Assembly (NCBI GenBank): GCA_918797485.1
Contig: CAKKNE010000001.1
Coordinates: forward strand, 2,852,001-2,916,000
Length of the DNA stretch: 64,000 nt
Direction of reading: 5' to 3'
Source of the DNA: Pelagomonas calceolata
Taxonomy: Eukaryota > Sar > Pelagophyceae > Pelagomonadales > Pelagomonadaceae
Of the stretch, positions 45,901 to 55,355 are shown piece by piece. The notes under the pieces are model-generated. The model saw only the letters and a list, made by a program, of their open reading frames with translations, made no database searches and was not told the DNA's origin. The first letter of the stretch is position 1, and the number at the start of each line of letters is the position of its first letter. The translations under genes were made by a program, and so were the position numbers.

Positions 45901-47400
45901 GGTTGAGTTAAAACCGAGGGGCGGGGCCGAGGGCGCGGGCGTGGGCGCCGCGCCACCCGAGCGAGGATCCGTATGTCGCCAGGTCAGGCGCGAAATCGAC
46001 GGTCTCCCGCTCGTAGAACGCTCGCTTGTTGGCCGCTGCGCGCAGCCGCTTCGCCGCGGCTTGTATGCCGTCGCGGTGGGCGCGCAGCCGCTTCTTCTCC
46101 TTGCGGGCTGCCTTGCGTGCTTCGCGGTCCGGGGCTGCGTTGCTGATGAACTGGTGAGGACAGTTTTCACAACGCTGACGGGCCACGGGCACTTGCATTT
46201 TACATTTCGGGCACGTCTTCTTCGGGGTGCGGGCGGCCTTCTGGTTTCGTACTTCAACGTGGGTCAAATCTTGTAGAGTCATCATGAACACTATGTTTCA
46301 CAGATGTCCGCGCTACTCCGTGCGCTCCGTGCACTTGCGCCCTTTGCTGCTTGAAAATTTTCTAGACATTTTGGCGGCTCGCCGGCACCTCGCTGTTACA
46401 TACAGCAAATGTCGATCTCGACACCGTGCACGAATTGATCCCATGACACGTTGTCATTCTCCCTCGACGCCTATCCATCGAAGAGCTCCAAGACCGCGCC
46501 GCCGCTCACGCCCGACTGCTCGTGAGCCAATGAGCACTCGACGCGTCTTTCGTCCGCCGCATGCACTATTGGTTACGCGTGTGTCGCCGAACCAGAGCAA
46601 CGCAGCGCTCTTAATAGGTGCACGTGCCAAAAACTCGCAAGCCACGTCGGCTCGGCACCGGTCGCCAGGCGCGGCGCGCAGGCGGCGGCAGCGCCAAGCG
46701 CACGTTCCGCTTCCAACGTCCACAAACTCGCCAACGCAAAGTACGCCCGGCTTAAGCGCCCAGTTCTTGAGGACGCACCACCGCCGGGTGCGGCGCGGCA
46801 GCTTCTACGCCGCGGGCTTCTCGGGGATCAGGCGAGCACCGCTCGCGAGCGCCGCTACGCACGCCTTCGTCGCCGCTGCAGCGGGGCAGCGCGACGACGG
46901 CGCACGATGCCGCAGCGACCGCAGGTTTGACGGTTTTGACGTCGTCGTGCTCCGTCGCGGACGCCGCCGCAGCGCCGAGCTTTGACAGCGCGTGGCGCCA
47001 CGAGGCAGCAGATCGGGCGCAGACGGCGACGACTGCTCTTCTCTTGCGTAGCGTGTCGCAGTGGGTGCGCAGGGTGTACCAGCCGGAGCTCAGGAGGAAA
47101 ACCGATAGGTCGTTGTCGTCACCTGCTACTGCTATATGCATCCTACACGTATGCGAATCGCGTCCTCATGCTGCGCGCTGCGCGTGCGAGGTGCACGGGA
47201 TGAAGTGCGGCTGGTGTGCGTGCGACATGAGATGGTGCGGGTTAGTGTCGGCGGCAGTTTCGCGGCAAGGTGGGCTCGGATGGTTTTGAAAAGGTGCTCA
47301 TCGGAACGCGGGGAGCGAGAGAAACGTTTTTACGGGGACGGGAAGGGCGAGCGGCGAAGAACAGCGTTCTGACGAGCGGCGCAAAACAGCTTAAATGCTA
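45901..47400 (-). repeat. palindrome-edged dispersed repeat, copy C (both ends trimmed)
   Basis: Near-identical to copy D (51,800-53,270) in reverse orientation. It lacks the outer palindrome, ending inside the module at CTTAAATGCTA (47,400). It also lacks the 3' two thirds of the zinc-ribbon ORF: the frame 46291-45908 gives only 127 aa (CPKC...CENCPHQF and the following basic helix). It abuts the end of the family gene at 45.9 kb. Confidence 0.75.
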
Positions 47401-47546
47401 CCGCGAGCTCGGCTCCGGCCCGCCGGTCCGCGTAGTGCATCGAGCCTCGCAGCGTTTTCTCACGTCGCACGCACTCCAAGCGGCTCGCCGACCCCTCCGC
47501 GACGGGGCCGCCACGGCTCTAGTAATCATAGTTTTGGATCATAGTC

Positions 47547-47939
47547 TTAAACGCGGGCAGCCTCCGTCGCGGCGGCCCCGGGCGGCCGTGCGGGCGCCGG
47601 CGAGGCGTCGGCCCGGATGCGGTCGACAGGCACGTCGGCCTCGCAATCACCGGTGTCAAAGGTCACGGTGTACTTGCGAACGCGCCGCGTTTTATTGGCC
47701 TGGGCCTGGCAGGCGACCTTATACGCGGACCCCCGGTCGTAACGTTTCGCCATGACCTGCACCTCATTGACGGCCGTGACGATCCCCGGCGACCACGCGG
47801 CGCCGAAGAGGGTGTCTTCCATCTCGCCCGTGTGCGGGTTGCGGAACCGCCTGACGTGCTGGAGCTTGACCGCCGCGACGCGGTTGCCGACCTTGAAGAA
47901 CTCCTGCGGCGGCGCCGGCTGCGACGATGAGCAGCCCAT
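47547..47939 (-). CDS. N-myristoylated Tudor-like protein, unknown
   Basis: 130-aa open frame beginning MGCSSSQP, a classic N-myristoylation plus palmitoylation signal, so membrane attachment is predicted. The rest is one Tudor/agenet-like module: FFKVGNRVAAVKL, a conserved-looking insert (NPHTGEMEDTLFGAAW), SPGIVTAVNEVQVMAKRYD, then YTVTFDTGDCEADVPVDRIR. The tail is Pro/Ala-rich. A lone acylated Tudor-like module is unusual, as these domains are mostly nuclear. No homologue recognised. It lies just beyond the edge of repeat copy C. Confidence 0.6.
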   Translation of the reverse strand: MGCSSSQPAPPQEFFKVGNRVAAVKLQHVRRFRNPHTGEMEDTLFGAAWSPGIVTAVNEVQVMAKRYDRGSAYKVACQAQANKTRRVRKYTVTFDTGDCEADVPVDRIRADASPAPARPPGAAATEAARV

Positions 47940-48217
47940 GATGCGACAGATCGGTGATCCACCACAGGCTGCCTTCCCAGAACCAGACCAAGGAGTTGCA
48001 AGGAGTTACCCCCACCACACTTTCATCAGTAGCAGCCCTTTGAGCACACAACTGGACGCAGCCTTGCCAAGCTGGCTGCCCACGGCTTCCCTACTCTGGC
48101 CAGACTCCGCGCGCGGCCGGTCTGGCTGATCCTGCTAGGCATCCCTAGTGTCTTTCTGCCGCTAACCCTATTATTTGTCACCCCCCCCAGGGGCTCCGCC
48201 CACTAGTTCTAGCACCG

Positions 48218-48245
48218 CGAGCTGGACCTTATAAGGTCCAGCTCG
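48218..48245. repeat. perfect 28-bp palindrome
   Basis: Half site CGAGCTGGACCTTA followed at once by its reverse complement. It is followed by an A-rich stretch (CGACAGATA...AAATCGAGTC) that recurs at 53,894-53,925, and by AGGGTTAGGGTTA. Probable hairpin; role unknown. Confidence 0.8.
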
Positions 48246-48355
48246 ACAGATATAAAAAATCGAGTCGGTCAGGGTTAGGGTTAAATATCCACCAGGAAAT
48301 TACGTGAAGATGCCAAGGACGCGGTTTCCCCTTCATTCTTTTCGTGAGGTTGAGT

Positions 48356-49918
48356 CTAGCCGGGGGCAATTTTTTGGGCGGCACGCGCCGCTCCGATCAT
48401 GTCACGGTTCAGGTAGCACGAAACCAACGAGCGGACACGGAACCAGCCGGGATCATCACTTTCGTACCACGGCTCTGTTGCGCAGTGCGGCGCCGAAGGA
48501 TTAAACAAGAGTATGTCGCCCTGACGCAGCGAGACGTAGATTCCCTCGGGTCCACTGGCAGGAAAATAGAAACCGCTTCCACGCACGTTTTGGCCGTGTG
48601 CCCGGGACTGAGCACGTGCGCGCTTACGGGGCGGTCTCACCGTCTCGTCATTCGAACCCCACGCGCAAGCGACCATAAACGCAAGACCAGGATCATCGTC
48701 AACATGTGCTAAAATGGCACCGAGATCCAACCAGACGGCCGCCAGTAAGGGTACACTGGGGGCTTCCGTCCTGCCTTCGCCGAGCCAATCCTGCATGTTG
48801 AAGGCCAGCTTCGCCATTTCGTGCGGCAAAAGCTGGGCATAGAGGTAGGGTCGAGCTTCCTGGTATATTTTCTCCAAGGTGCATCGTAGCTCCTCGTTGA
48901 GGCGTGCGCGCCGCGCCGACGGCGCTGCTGGCTCGTAAAACAAATTCCTGACTGATGTTTTCCGGTCAAGGTGGGGTGGTGCGCGGTACCCGCTGTGCCA
49001 CGCCCGCTTGTAAACTCTGCTACGTGCCTTGGATTGTGCTTGCTTGGAACCGCTGAACTCGTCCACCTCATCAGCGGTCTCACTCGCGATGGCCGCGAGA
49101 ATGCGCGCTAGGTCGACGGAGGGTTTGGCGAACGGTCGAAACTCGCTGTTTAGCTTGCCACGGACTACGACGAAGTCGAGCTCGGCATCTGGTGTCGGCC
49201 CGGCGCAAATCGCATCAGCGCCCCGCCTGAAGTGTGAGTTTTTCGGGATGGGCCTGAGGGTCGTCTTTGTATAATCTTCCGGCCAGGTTACGCGTAAGCG
49301 CGTAATGTCGGCGAGGATGCGAAGGCGCATCGGAAACTTTTTTGCATTGAGCATGTGTCGCAACTCAGGATCACGGTCAAGAAGCGGACGCAAAATCTCC
49401 TCGCACTTTGCCGTAGTAACGCAGAGCGACGGTGGCGAACAACCTTTGCAAGCAAATTTGCAGACGGCCGCTGCAGCAGCCTTGTCTAGCGCGTGCTCGA
49501 GGTGCTCCCGCACCTCGGGGCGCGCCATGTCCGGCGCGGTGGTCCAAAAATTACCAGTGTGGCCTCGTTGTCCCGTCCTGCCGTTTGCATCGATTCGCAG
49601 CTGCGAGCCCGCATGATTCCCCCCCACGCTGCTCCTGCTCGGCAGGTGGCATGCTCCCTTGAGCCGCGCTAGCTGATCCTCTCGCGCACGCTCCCCAAAC
49701 AGCGAGCCGTCGCGTACGACTGCGGCAACGATTTGCGCCCAGGCGAGGGCAAATTTCTTCCCATCACCTAGTTTTCTCCGCTCGAGATGCTCCTGCGCGC
49801 GCAGATCCTCCAGTGTTGCGGCCGCATCATGGAAACCACTCCGACGTAGCACCTCGAGAAGATCTCCCTGCAGTGTTCTCTTGTCACAGGGCAGCTTTGC
49901 GTCGTCGGAAGATGCCAT
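48356..49918 (-). CDS. 2-oxoglutarate/Fe(II) dioxygenase-like protein, TET/JBP-like
   Basis: Single-exon 520-aa open frame (ATG at 49918). The N-terminal half is unassigned, with a Cys cluster (CKFACKGCSPPSLC). The C-terminal 150 residues have the jelly-roll iron-site pattern: LAHVDDDPGLAFMVACAWG (H-x-D), then a strand GSGFYFPASG, GDILLFNPSAPHC (distal His after a G-D-x-L-x-F turn), and RVRSLVSCYLNRDM (Arg for 2-oxoglutarate). The order and spacing resemble the TET/JBP group of nucleic-acid-modifying dioxygenases more than prolyl hydroxylases, but this is judged by eye. If right, it would oxidise modified bases in DNA or RNA. It lies in a repeat-rich block. Confidence 0.55.
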   Translation of the reverse strand: MASSDDAKLPCDKRTLQGDLLEVLRRSGFHDAAATLEDLRAQEHLERRKLGDGKKFALAWAQIVAAVVRDGSLFGERAREDQLARLKGACHLPSRSSVGGNHAGSQLRIDANGRTGQRGHTGNFWTTAPDMARPEVREHLEHALDKAAAAAVCKFACKGCSPPSLCVTTAKCEEILRPLLDRDPELRHMLNAKKFPMRLRILADITRLRVTWPEDYTKTTLRPIPKNSHFRRGADAICAGPTPDAELDFVVVRGKLNSEFRPFAKPSVDLARILAAIASETADEVDEFSGSKQAQSKARSRVYKRAWHSGYRAPPHLDRKTSVRNLFYEPAAPSARRARLNEELRCTLEKIYQEARPYLYAQLLPHEMAKLAFNMQDWLGEGRTEAPSVPLLAAVWLDLGAILAHVDDDPGLAFMVACAWGSNDETVRPPRKRARAQSRAHGQNVRGSGFYFPASGPEGIYVSLRQGDILLFNPSAPHCATEPWYESDDPGWFRVRSLVSCYLNRDMIGAARAAQKIAPG

Positions 49919-50166
49919 CCGAGGCGAGTCCGCCGCAGTGGATAGGGAGGGCGGCAGTAAGCCGCGGATGCTTGCCGAGGCGCCCTCCTGGGGCAGCCTG
50001 GGTGCAGGCAGGGCGCAAATTGCTCTGCCTCAAGGGAAAGAGGGAAAGCCCAAGCTGGGGCACAGCTAAAGATCAATACTTACGTACCGAGCTCCGGAGC
50101 CTTTGCGCCGGAAGCTTCTAGTTCTACGCAGCCCTAAGCCTCGCCCGGGCCGGGGGCTGCGGTGTA

Positions 50167-50196
50167 CACTAATGTACCGCATGCGGTACATTAGTG
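50167..50196. repeat. perfect 30-bp palindrome
   Basis: Half site CACTAATGTACCGCA followed by its reverse complement. The core GTACCG-N4-CGGTAC is the same as in the palindromes at 32,408, 53,293 and 53,582, although the outer arms differ. Confidence 0.8.
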
Positions 50197-50326
50197 AAAC
50201 TTCAACTTGAGTTCATTGTAAAAAAAAAATCTAGATAATTAGAAACATGTCTGAATCATCTTCATCCTTGCGACTTATGGAACAACTTTACAAGAGCGAT
50301 GAGGAACGCTGCTCAATTTGGCAAAG

Positions 50327-50458
50327 TCACAAATCCAAGTCGAAGCTGCCCACGGAGAAGGCCGAGTAGCCCTTTCGCTCGACGATGCGCTGGAGGTCCT
50401 CGATGGAGTGCTCCTCGCGCCAGTTGTGGATGATTTCGACGTCGCCTTGATAGGCCAT
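50327..50458 (-). pseudogene. short fragment of an unknown acidic-helical gene
   Basis: A 43-codon open frame reading MAYQGDVEIIHNWREEHSIE then DLQRIVERKGYSAFSVGSFD, protein-like and well-structured but lacking any recognisable continuation on either side. It may be a remnant exon of a repeat-protein gene. Unassigned. Confidence 0.4.
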
Positions 50459-50839
50459 GTCAATGTCCTCGTGCGCCGACCAAATTGATTTAACAATTCT
50501 ACTTGAAAAATTCCAGGAACAAACAATCTGTATTCATAGCCATTTTTTTGGGTTAGCGACCATCGAAGCGGGCTTTGGTGGCCTCGACCAATTCAACGCA
50601 TCGCTCAAGGGCGTCGTGGCGGATCTGCTAAAGCGCGCCGCGGACACGCCACGCGGCGGGCCATCGTTCTCCGTGCGGTCGTCGACGAGTAATTTGTGAT
50701 CTGTGGTACTCGCCCTTAATCAAACCCAGTAGTGCACGGGTTTTACATAGAGGGGAATTACTCCGATTTATAACCAACCCCCAAATAGAACCACGACCAG
50801 CACTGCGACGCCATGACCGCCTGCTGACGAACAACCCAG

Positions 50840-52147
50840 TCACTTCAGAAAACCGGACAGCGTGGACTGAACAAGCGCGCTAGCGCGCGCCGCCATTCCG
50901 CGAGGTCGTGCATCGGGAGCGACCGGGGGCGTTTCTTCGTCTTTCATCCAGAAGACGAGGTAAATCGTATTCATGGCTTCGTGCACGCCGTTTCCAGCAG
51001 CCTTCAATGTATTTGTGAAGCCCTCGTATTTGAGCCTCTTGACGTATGCTTGCAAATCCGTCTCGATTTTCTGTGCAGTACCCTTGCCCTCGACTTGAAA
51101 AAGGGCGAACATGCGTTTCTTGGTTCCGTTGCTCGGATCTTTCTGGCCCAAGCGGACGAACGGAGCTTGCTTCGTCACGCCGATGTCGATGTCGTACCCA
51201 AGCCTCAAGAAGCATTGAATGACGCGAATCGACCAGTCTTGGTAGAGCCTAATAGCCTCTTCCTTCCTTGGATGCGTCTTGTAGACAGAATTTTTAATTG
51301 GATCCAACTTCCACGGTCCGCTCTTTGCGACCTCCTTCTCGCTCCCCCAGCTGTGCTCGTGGAGATCTGGTTCGTCACCTCCTCCCTCGATCAGCAATGC
51401 CAGCTCATTTATCACCACGCACGACCCACGACTTAACCGCTGCGACCGCTTCTTCCACATAGCGACCTCTTGCCTCAGAGACCGCTGCATCTCCTGGTAC
51501 TTGGCGCGCTCACGCGCGGCGGCTACCTCCAAAGCGGGAGCAGGCGGATACAGCGTGGGAGCAGGTGCCTCCGGCGCGACATCAATCTGCATGGGCGCCT
51601 CCGGCGCGACGGCTGGCGCATCCGGCAAGGCGACCGGCACATCCGGCGCGACATCCATCGGCATGGGCGCCTCTGGCGCAGACGCAGGCGTCTCCGGCAC
51701 TGCGGCCAAAACTGTCGGTTCGAAAACGGTTGGCTCCGCCGGCGCGACATCTAGCGCCTCGCGCGCAAGCGCCATCCCTTCCGTCGGAGCGGCCACGTGG
51801 GCGCCGCGGCACTCGTGCGAGGATCCGTGCGTCGCCAGATCAGGCGCGAAATCGACGGTCTCCCGCGCGTTGGCCGCTCGCTCGTTGGCCGCTGCGCGCA
51901 GCCGCTTCGCCGCGGCTTGTATGCCGTCGCGGTGGGCGCGCAGCCGCTTCTTCTCCTTGCGGGCTGCCTTGCGTGCTTCGCGGTCCGGGGCTGCGTTGCT
52001 GATGAACTGGTGAGGACAGTTTTCACAACGCTGACGGGCCACGGGCACTTGCATTTTACATTTCGGGCACGTCTTCTTCGGGGTGCGGGCGGCCTTCTGG
52101 TTTCGTACTTCAACGTGGGTCAAATCTTGTAGAGTCATCATGAACAC
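50840..52147 (-). CDS. zinc-ribbon ORF of the dispersed repeat
   Basis: 435-aa open frame. Near the N-terminus is a zinc ribbon, C-x2-C-x10-C-x2-C (CPKC...CENC), followed by a basic helix (REARKAARKEKKRLRAHRDG). Then come imperfect repeats of about 14 residues built on (P/V)APEAPMPMDVAPD, a coiled coil near 215-245, and a folded C-terminal domain (DWSIRVIQCFLRLGYDIDIG, KKRMFALFQVEGKGTAQKIE, MNTIYLVFWMKDEE). No family recognised. The C-terminal part has alternating strands and helices and could be enzymatic, but no catalytic motif is evident. A truncated copy lies at 45,908-46,291 and a short piece at 33,205-33,279. Confidence 0.6.
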   Translation of the reverse strand: MFMMTLQDLTHVEVRNQKAARTPKKTCPKCKMQVPVARQRCENCPHQFISNAAPDREARKAARKEKKRLRAHRDGIQAAAKRLRAAANERAANARETVDFAPDLATHGSSHECRGAHVAAPTEGMALAREALDVAPAEPTVFEPTVLAAVPETPASAPEAPMPMDVAPDVPVALPDAPAVAPEAPMQIDVAPEAPAPTLYPPAPALEVAAARERAKYQEMQRSLRQEVAMWKKRSQRLSRGSCVVINELALLIEGGGDEPDLHEHSWGSEKEVAKSGPWKLDPIKNSVYKTHPRKEEAIRLYQDWSIRVIQCFLRLGYDIDIGVTKQAPFVRLGQKDPSNGTKKRMFALFQVEGKGTAQKIETDLQAYVKRLKYEGFTNTLKAAGNGVHEAMNTIYLVFWMKDEETPPVAPDARPRGMAARASALVQSTLSGFLK

Positions 52148-53320
52148 TATGTTTCACAGATGTCCGCGCTACTCCGTGCGCTCCGTGCACTTGCGCCCTT
52201 TGCTGCTTGAAAATTTTCTAGACATTTTGGCGGCTCGCCGGCACCTCGCTGTTACATACAGCAAATGTCGATCTCGACACCGTGCACGAATTGATCCCAT
52301 GACACGTTGTCATTCTCCCTCGACGCCTATCCATCGAAGAGCTCCAAGACCGCGCCGCCGCCCACGCCCGACTGCTCGTGAGCCAATGAGCACTCGACGC
52401 GTCTTTCGTCCGCCGCATGCACGGGCGTGTTGATTAGGCGTGTGTCACCGAACCAGAGCAACGCAGCGCCCTTGATAGGTGCACGTGCCAAAAACTTGCA
52501 AGCCGCGTCGGCTCGGCATCGGTCGCCAGGCGCGGCGCGCAGGCGGCGGCAGCGCCAAGCGCACATCCCGCTTCCAACGTCCACAAGCTCGCCGACGCGA
52601 AGTACGCCCGGCTTAAGCGCCCAGTTCTTGAGGACGCACCACCGCCGGGTGCGGCGCGGCAGCTCCTCCTACGCCGCGGGCTTCTCGGGGATCAGGTGCA
52701 CGTCGCTCGCGAGCGCCGCTACGCACGCCTTCGTCGCCGCTGCAGCGGGGCAGCGCGACGACGGCGCACGATGCCGCAGCGACCGCAGGTTTGACGGTTT
52801 TGACGTCGTCGTGCTCCGTCGCGGACGCCGCCGCAGCGCCGAGCTTTGACAGCGCGCGGCGCCACGAGGCAGCAGATCGGGCGCAAACGGCCACGACTGC
52901 TCTTCTCGACTTGCGTAGCGTGTCGCAGTGGGTGCGCAGGGTGTACCAGCCGGAGCTCAGGAGGGAAACCGATAGGTCGTTGTCGTCGCCTGCTACTGCT
53001 GTATGCATCCCACACTTGTGCGAATCGCGTCCTCATGCTGCGCGCTGCGCGTGCGAGGTGCACGGGATGAAGTGCGGCTGGCGTGCGCGCGTGTCAGCGC
53101 TCTGCACAGAGATCGGCGGCAGTTTCGCGGCAGCATCGGCTCGGATGGTTTTGGAAAGGTGCTCATCGGAACGCGGGGAGCGAGAGAAACGTTTTTAGAC
53201 GGGCGGAAAGGGCGAGCGGCGAAGAACAGCGTTCTGACGAGCGGCGCAAAACAGCTTAAATGCTAGTGGCGCAAAACTCACTAGGGCCTGTGTGCCCCGT
53301 ACCGTTAACGGTACGGGGCA
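50840..53320 (-). repeat. palindrome-edged dispersed repeat, copy D (longest)
   Basis: Reading leftward from a perfect 28-bp palindrome (53,293-53,320), it has the common module, then the segment encoding LLSSGWYTLRTHCDTL, a second conserved segment at 52,584-52,327 (AALLWFGDTRLINT) and the full zinc-ribbon ORF. Copies A and C align to parts of it. The left boundary is not defined because no other copy extends that far. No transposase, integrase or polymerase motif was recognised. Confidence 0.7.
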
Positions 53321-53328
53321 GCCGGTGG

Positions 53329-53610
53329 TCACGTCCCAGGAGACGGTGCCTCGGACATCTCGACGTCGCCGCCCGACACGGCGCCGGTGACATTTGAAGT
53401 CTTTCGCTTCTTGGTCCGCTTGAGCCGATCGTTGTCCCGTCTGAGTTGTTCTAGCTCCTCGCGGAGCTCCTCGATCTTGGCCTCTCTGATCCTCTTGAGC
53501 CGATCGTTGTCCCGTCTGAGTATTTCCAGCTCTTCGCGGAGCCGAAGCTGGCGCCTAAGACTCGCGACGTGGTCGCGCACCTGCCCCGTACCGTTAACGG
53601 TACGGGGCAC
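53329..53610 (-). CDS. small coiled-coil ORF between two palindromes
   Basis: The frame opens at 53,610 inside the palindrome; the coiled coil itself begins at about 53,580. It has two tandem copies of L-R-R-D-N-D-R-L-K-R heptad units (the DNA repeats GAGCCGATCGTTGTCCCGTC twice), then KRKTSNVTGAVSGGDVEMSE. Likely a dimerising leucine-zipper-like segment. It is enclosed by two identical 28-bp palindromes (53,293-53,320 and 53,582-53,609). Whether it is a gene or a captured exon fragment is unclear. Confidence 0.45.
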   Translation of the reverse strand: MPRTVNGTGQVRDHVASLRRQLRLREELEILRRDNDRLKRIREAKIEELREELEQLRRDNDRLKRTKKRKTSNVTGAVSGGDVEMSEAPSPGT

Positions 53611-53793
53611 ACAGGCCCTAGTGAGTTTTGCGCCACTAGCATTTAAGCTGTTTTTCGCCGCTCGTCAGAACGCTGTTTTTCGCCGCTCGCCCTTTCCGTC
53701 CCCGTAAAAACGTTTCTCTCGCTCCCCGCGTTCCGATGAGCACCTTTTCAAAACCATCCGAGCCCACCTTGCCGCGAAACTGCCGCCGACACT
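53582..53793 (+). repeat. palindrome-edged dispersed repeat, copy E (palindrome plus module)
   Basis: A perfect 28-bp palindrome followed by the module up to CTGCCGCCGACACTA, where similarity to copy C ends. Together with copy D it forms an inverted pair around the coiled-coil ORF. Confidence 0.8.
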
Positions 53794-53830
53794 AGGACCG
53801 TTTCGGACCCGCTCTAACCCGACTCTCGCC

Positions 53831-53851
53831 CAACCCTAACCCTAACCCTAG
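53831..53851 (+). repeat. internal telomere-like repeat
   Basis: Three consecutive CCCTAA units followed by degenerate ATCCTAA/CCTAACC units to about 53,905. Related tracts are at 48,271-48,283 (AGGGTTAGGGTTA) and 45,887-45,912. Telomere-type repeat in the interior of the contig. Confidence 0.6.
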
Positions 53852-53905
53852 TCTCATCCTAATCCTAACCCTTACTCGGACCCAATCCTAACCTCAACCT
53901 CGCGA

Positions 53906-55355
53906 CAGATAAAAAAAAGTCGAGTCAGTCATTCCGATTCTAACGCGACGCGTTTCACCATTCGTTTTCGCGGGAAACGTGGGCGATTTTTTAATCGGGC
54001 TAAATTAGCACCAAACGTGCAGTAGCCGATCCCCATGGACCCCTGGCATTGCCCGGGCACCCTATCCGTAGCCAGATGCGGGTGAAGGTACTTTTGTGGG
54101 CCCCCAAACACAGCCAAAACGCACTGGGCGCGTCTTCGCGGTGGCATAGCAAGCGACCATCCCAGCCAATTGTAGATCTGCGACCGGTCAAATGTGGCCC
54201 AGGACCGTTGCTTTTGGCTGGGAAACGAACGTGTAGCATCGGATTCGAAAATAAGCAGCTAGGGGGGATTCCGTTGGAGCAAAAGACCATGCCCGCGCTC
54301 AAGTTTTCGACCTGTCCGGAAATTGGACCAGGCTTGGTTCCTACTCGTCCGCGGGACGGTTACGGATCGTTTTTCGGGCAGCGGAGGCAGGAGTAGGGGG
54401 TCGAGATCTTGGAGCCGGGCCTCGGCAAGGACTGCTAAATTTGTGCCTTTACCAGAGCGATACGCAATCCACTGAGAGAAAACAAATTGCGAGTGTCACG
54501 CGCGGATTGATTAGCGTTCCCAGCTCGAAAACTGCGGATGCTGCGCCTTTGTGGGCCCTGATAGAGCCTCGGACAGCTTAGCAGCTGCCTGGGTCGCGCG
54601 GCTGGCGCACGACGCGTCCGGCTGGCTCGGCGACCGTGTTCCGTCGCGGTGGCGCCGCATGGCTGCGCTGGCGCCGCGAAACGTTCCGAGCGGCTCTTGA
54701 CACACCCGCATCCGACTCGAGGCCTCCGAGAACGCCGCCCCAAAACCGCAGAGGCGCGCGCGTCGACGAGTCGCCGCGCCGCACCCGCCTCACCGCCCCA
54801 CCACGCCTCACCCTCCCCCTCAATCACAGGTACGACGATAACCCGCAATCTCAGCCCAAGCAGGTCAGTGTGCGAGTAATTTTGCAGCCACAGCGTTGGC
54901 AGACGTGCTCAACACGGTCGGAAGCATGCAGCGCTGCGCCGGTTTGGCGCGCCGTGGCTCTGACGCGCCAGGGGACCTCTGCCATCGTTTCCATCTGCCG
55001 CGGGCGCTAGCCCGTCCACGCCTGGTCCTTGGACCAAGACGGGCAGCGAAGCCATTGCGGGCGACCGGACAACCACGCTGGGGGAATCTGGTTGCTACAC
55101 ACAAAAATCTTGCCGAGCCGTGACTCGTCACGCTGGCCATGGACCTCTGGTCCCGGCCGCGGCGCTGCTCGCGGACGTGCGCCCTCGACGCTATCGCCGC
55201 GACGCCGTCTCCGTGTGAGCGGCGCGGCGATGGCGTGGCGCCGCTGGCACGGGACATGATGGATTTAGTACTTATCTACACACACACAACGCAAGCGAGA
55301 GGCGCGCGCGCCGCGGCAGGCCCGGGACCGTAACACAACGCAGGCAGAGACAAGG
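53906..55355. other. intergenic, no supported gene
   Basis: Open frames at 54,435-54,848, 54,636-55,010 and 54,865-55,257 are Arg/Ala-rich and overlap on both strands. None resembles a known protein or has clear splice structure. The last 150 bases are the likely FCP promoter and 5' leader. Confidence 0.45.

Noticed and set aside
32408-53793. Virus-derived or Polinton-like element as the explanation of the repeat block
   Set aside because: No capsid, packaging ATPase, polymerase, protease or integrase signature was recognised in any frame, so the label is not supported.
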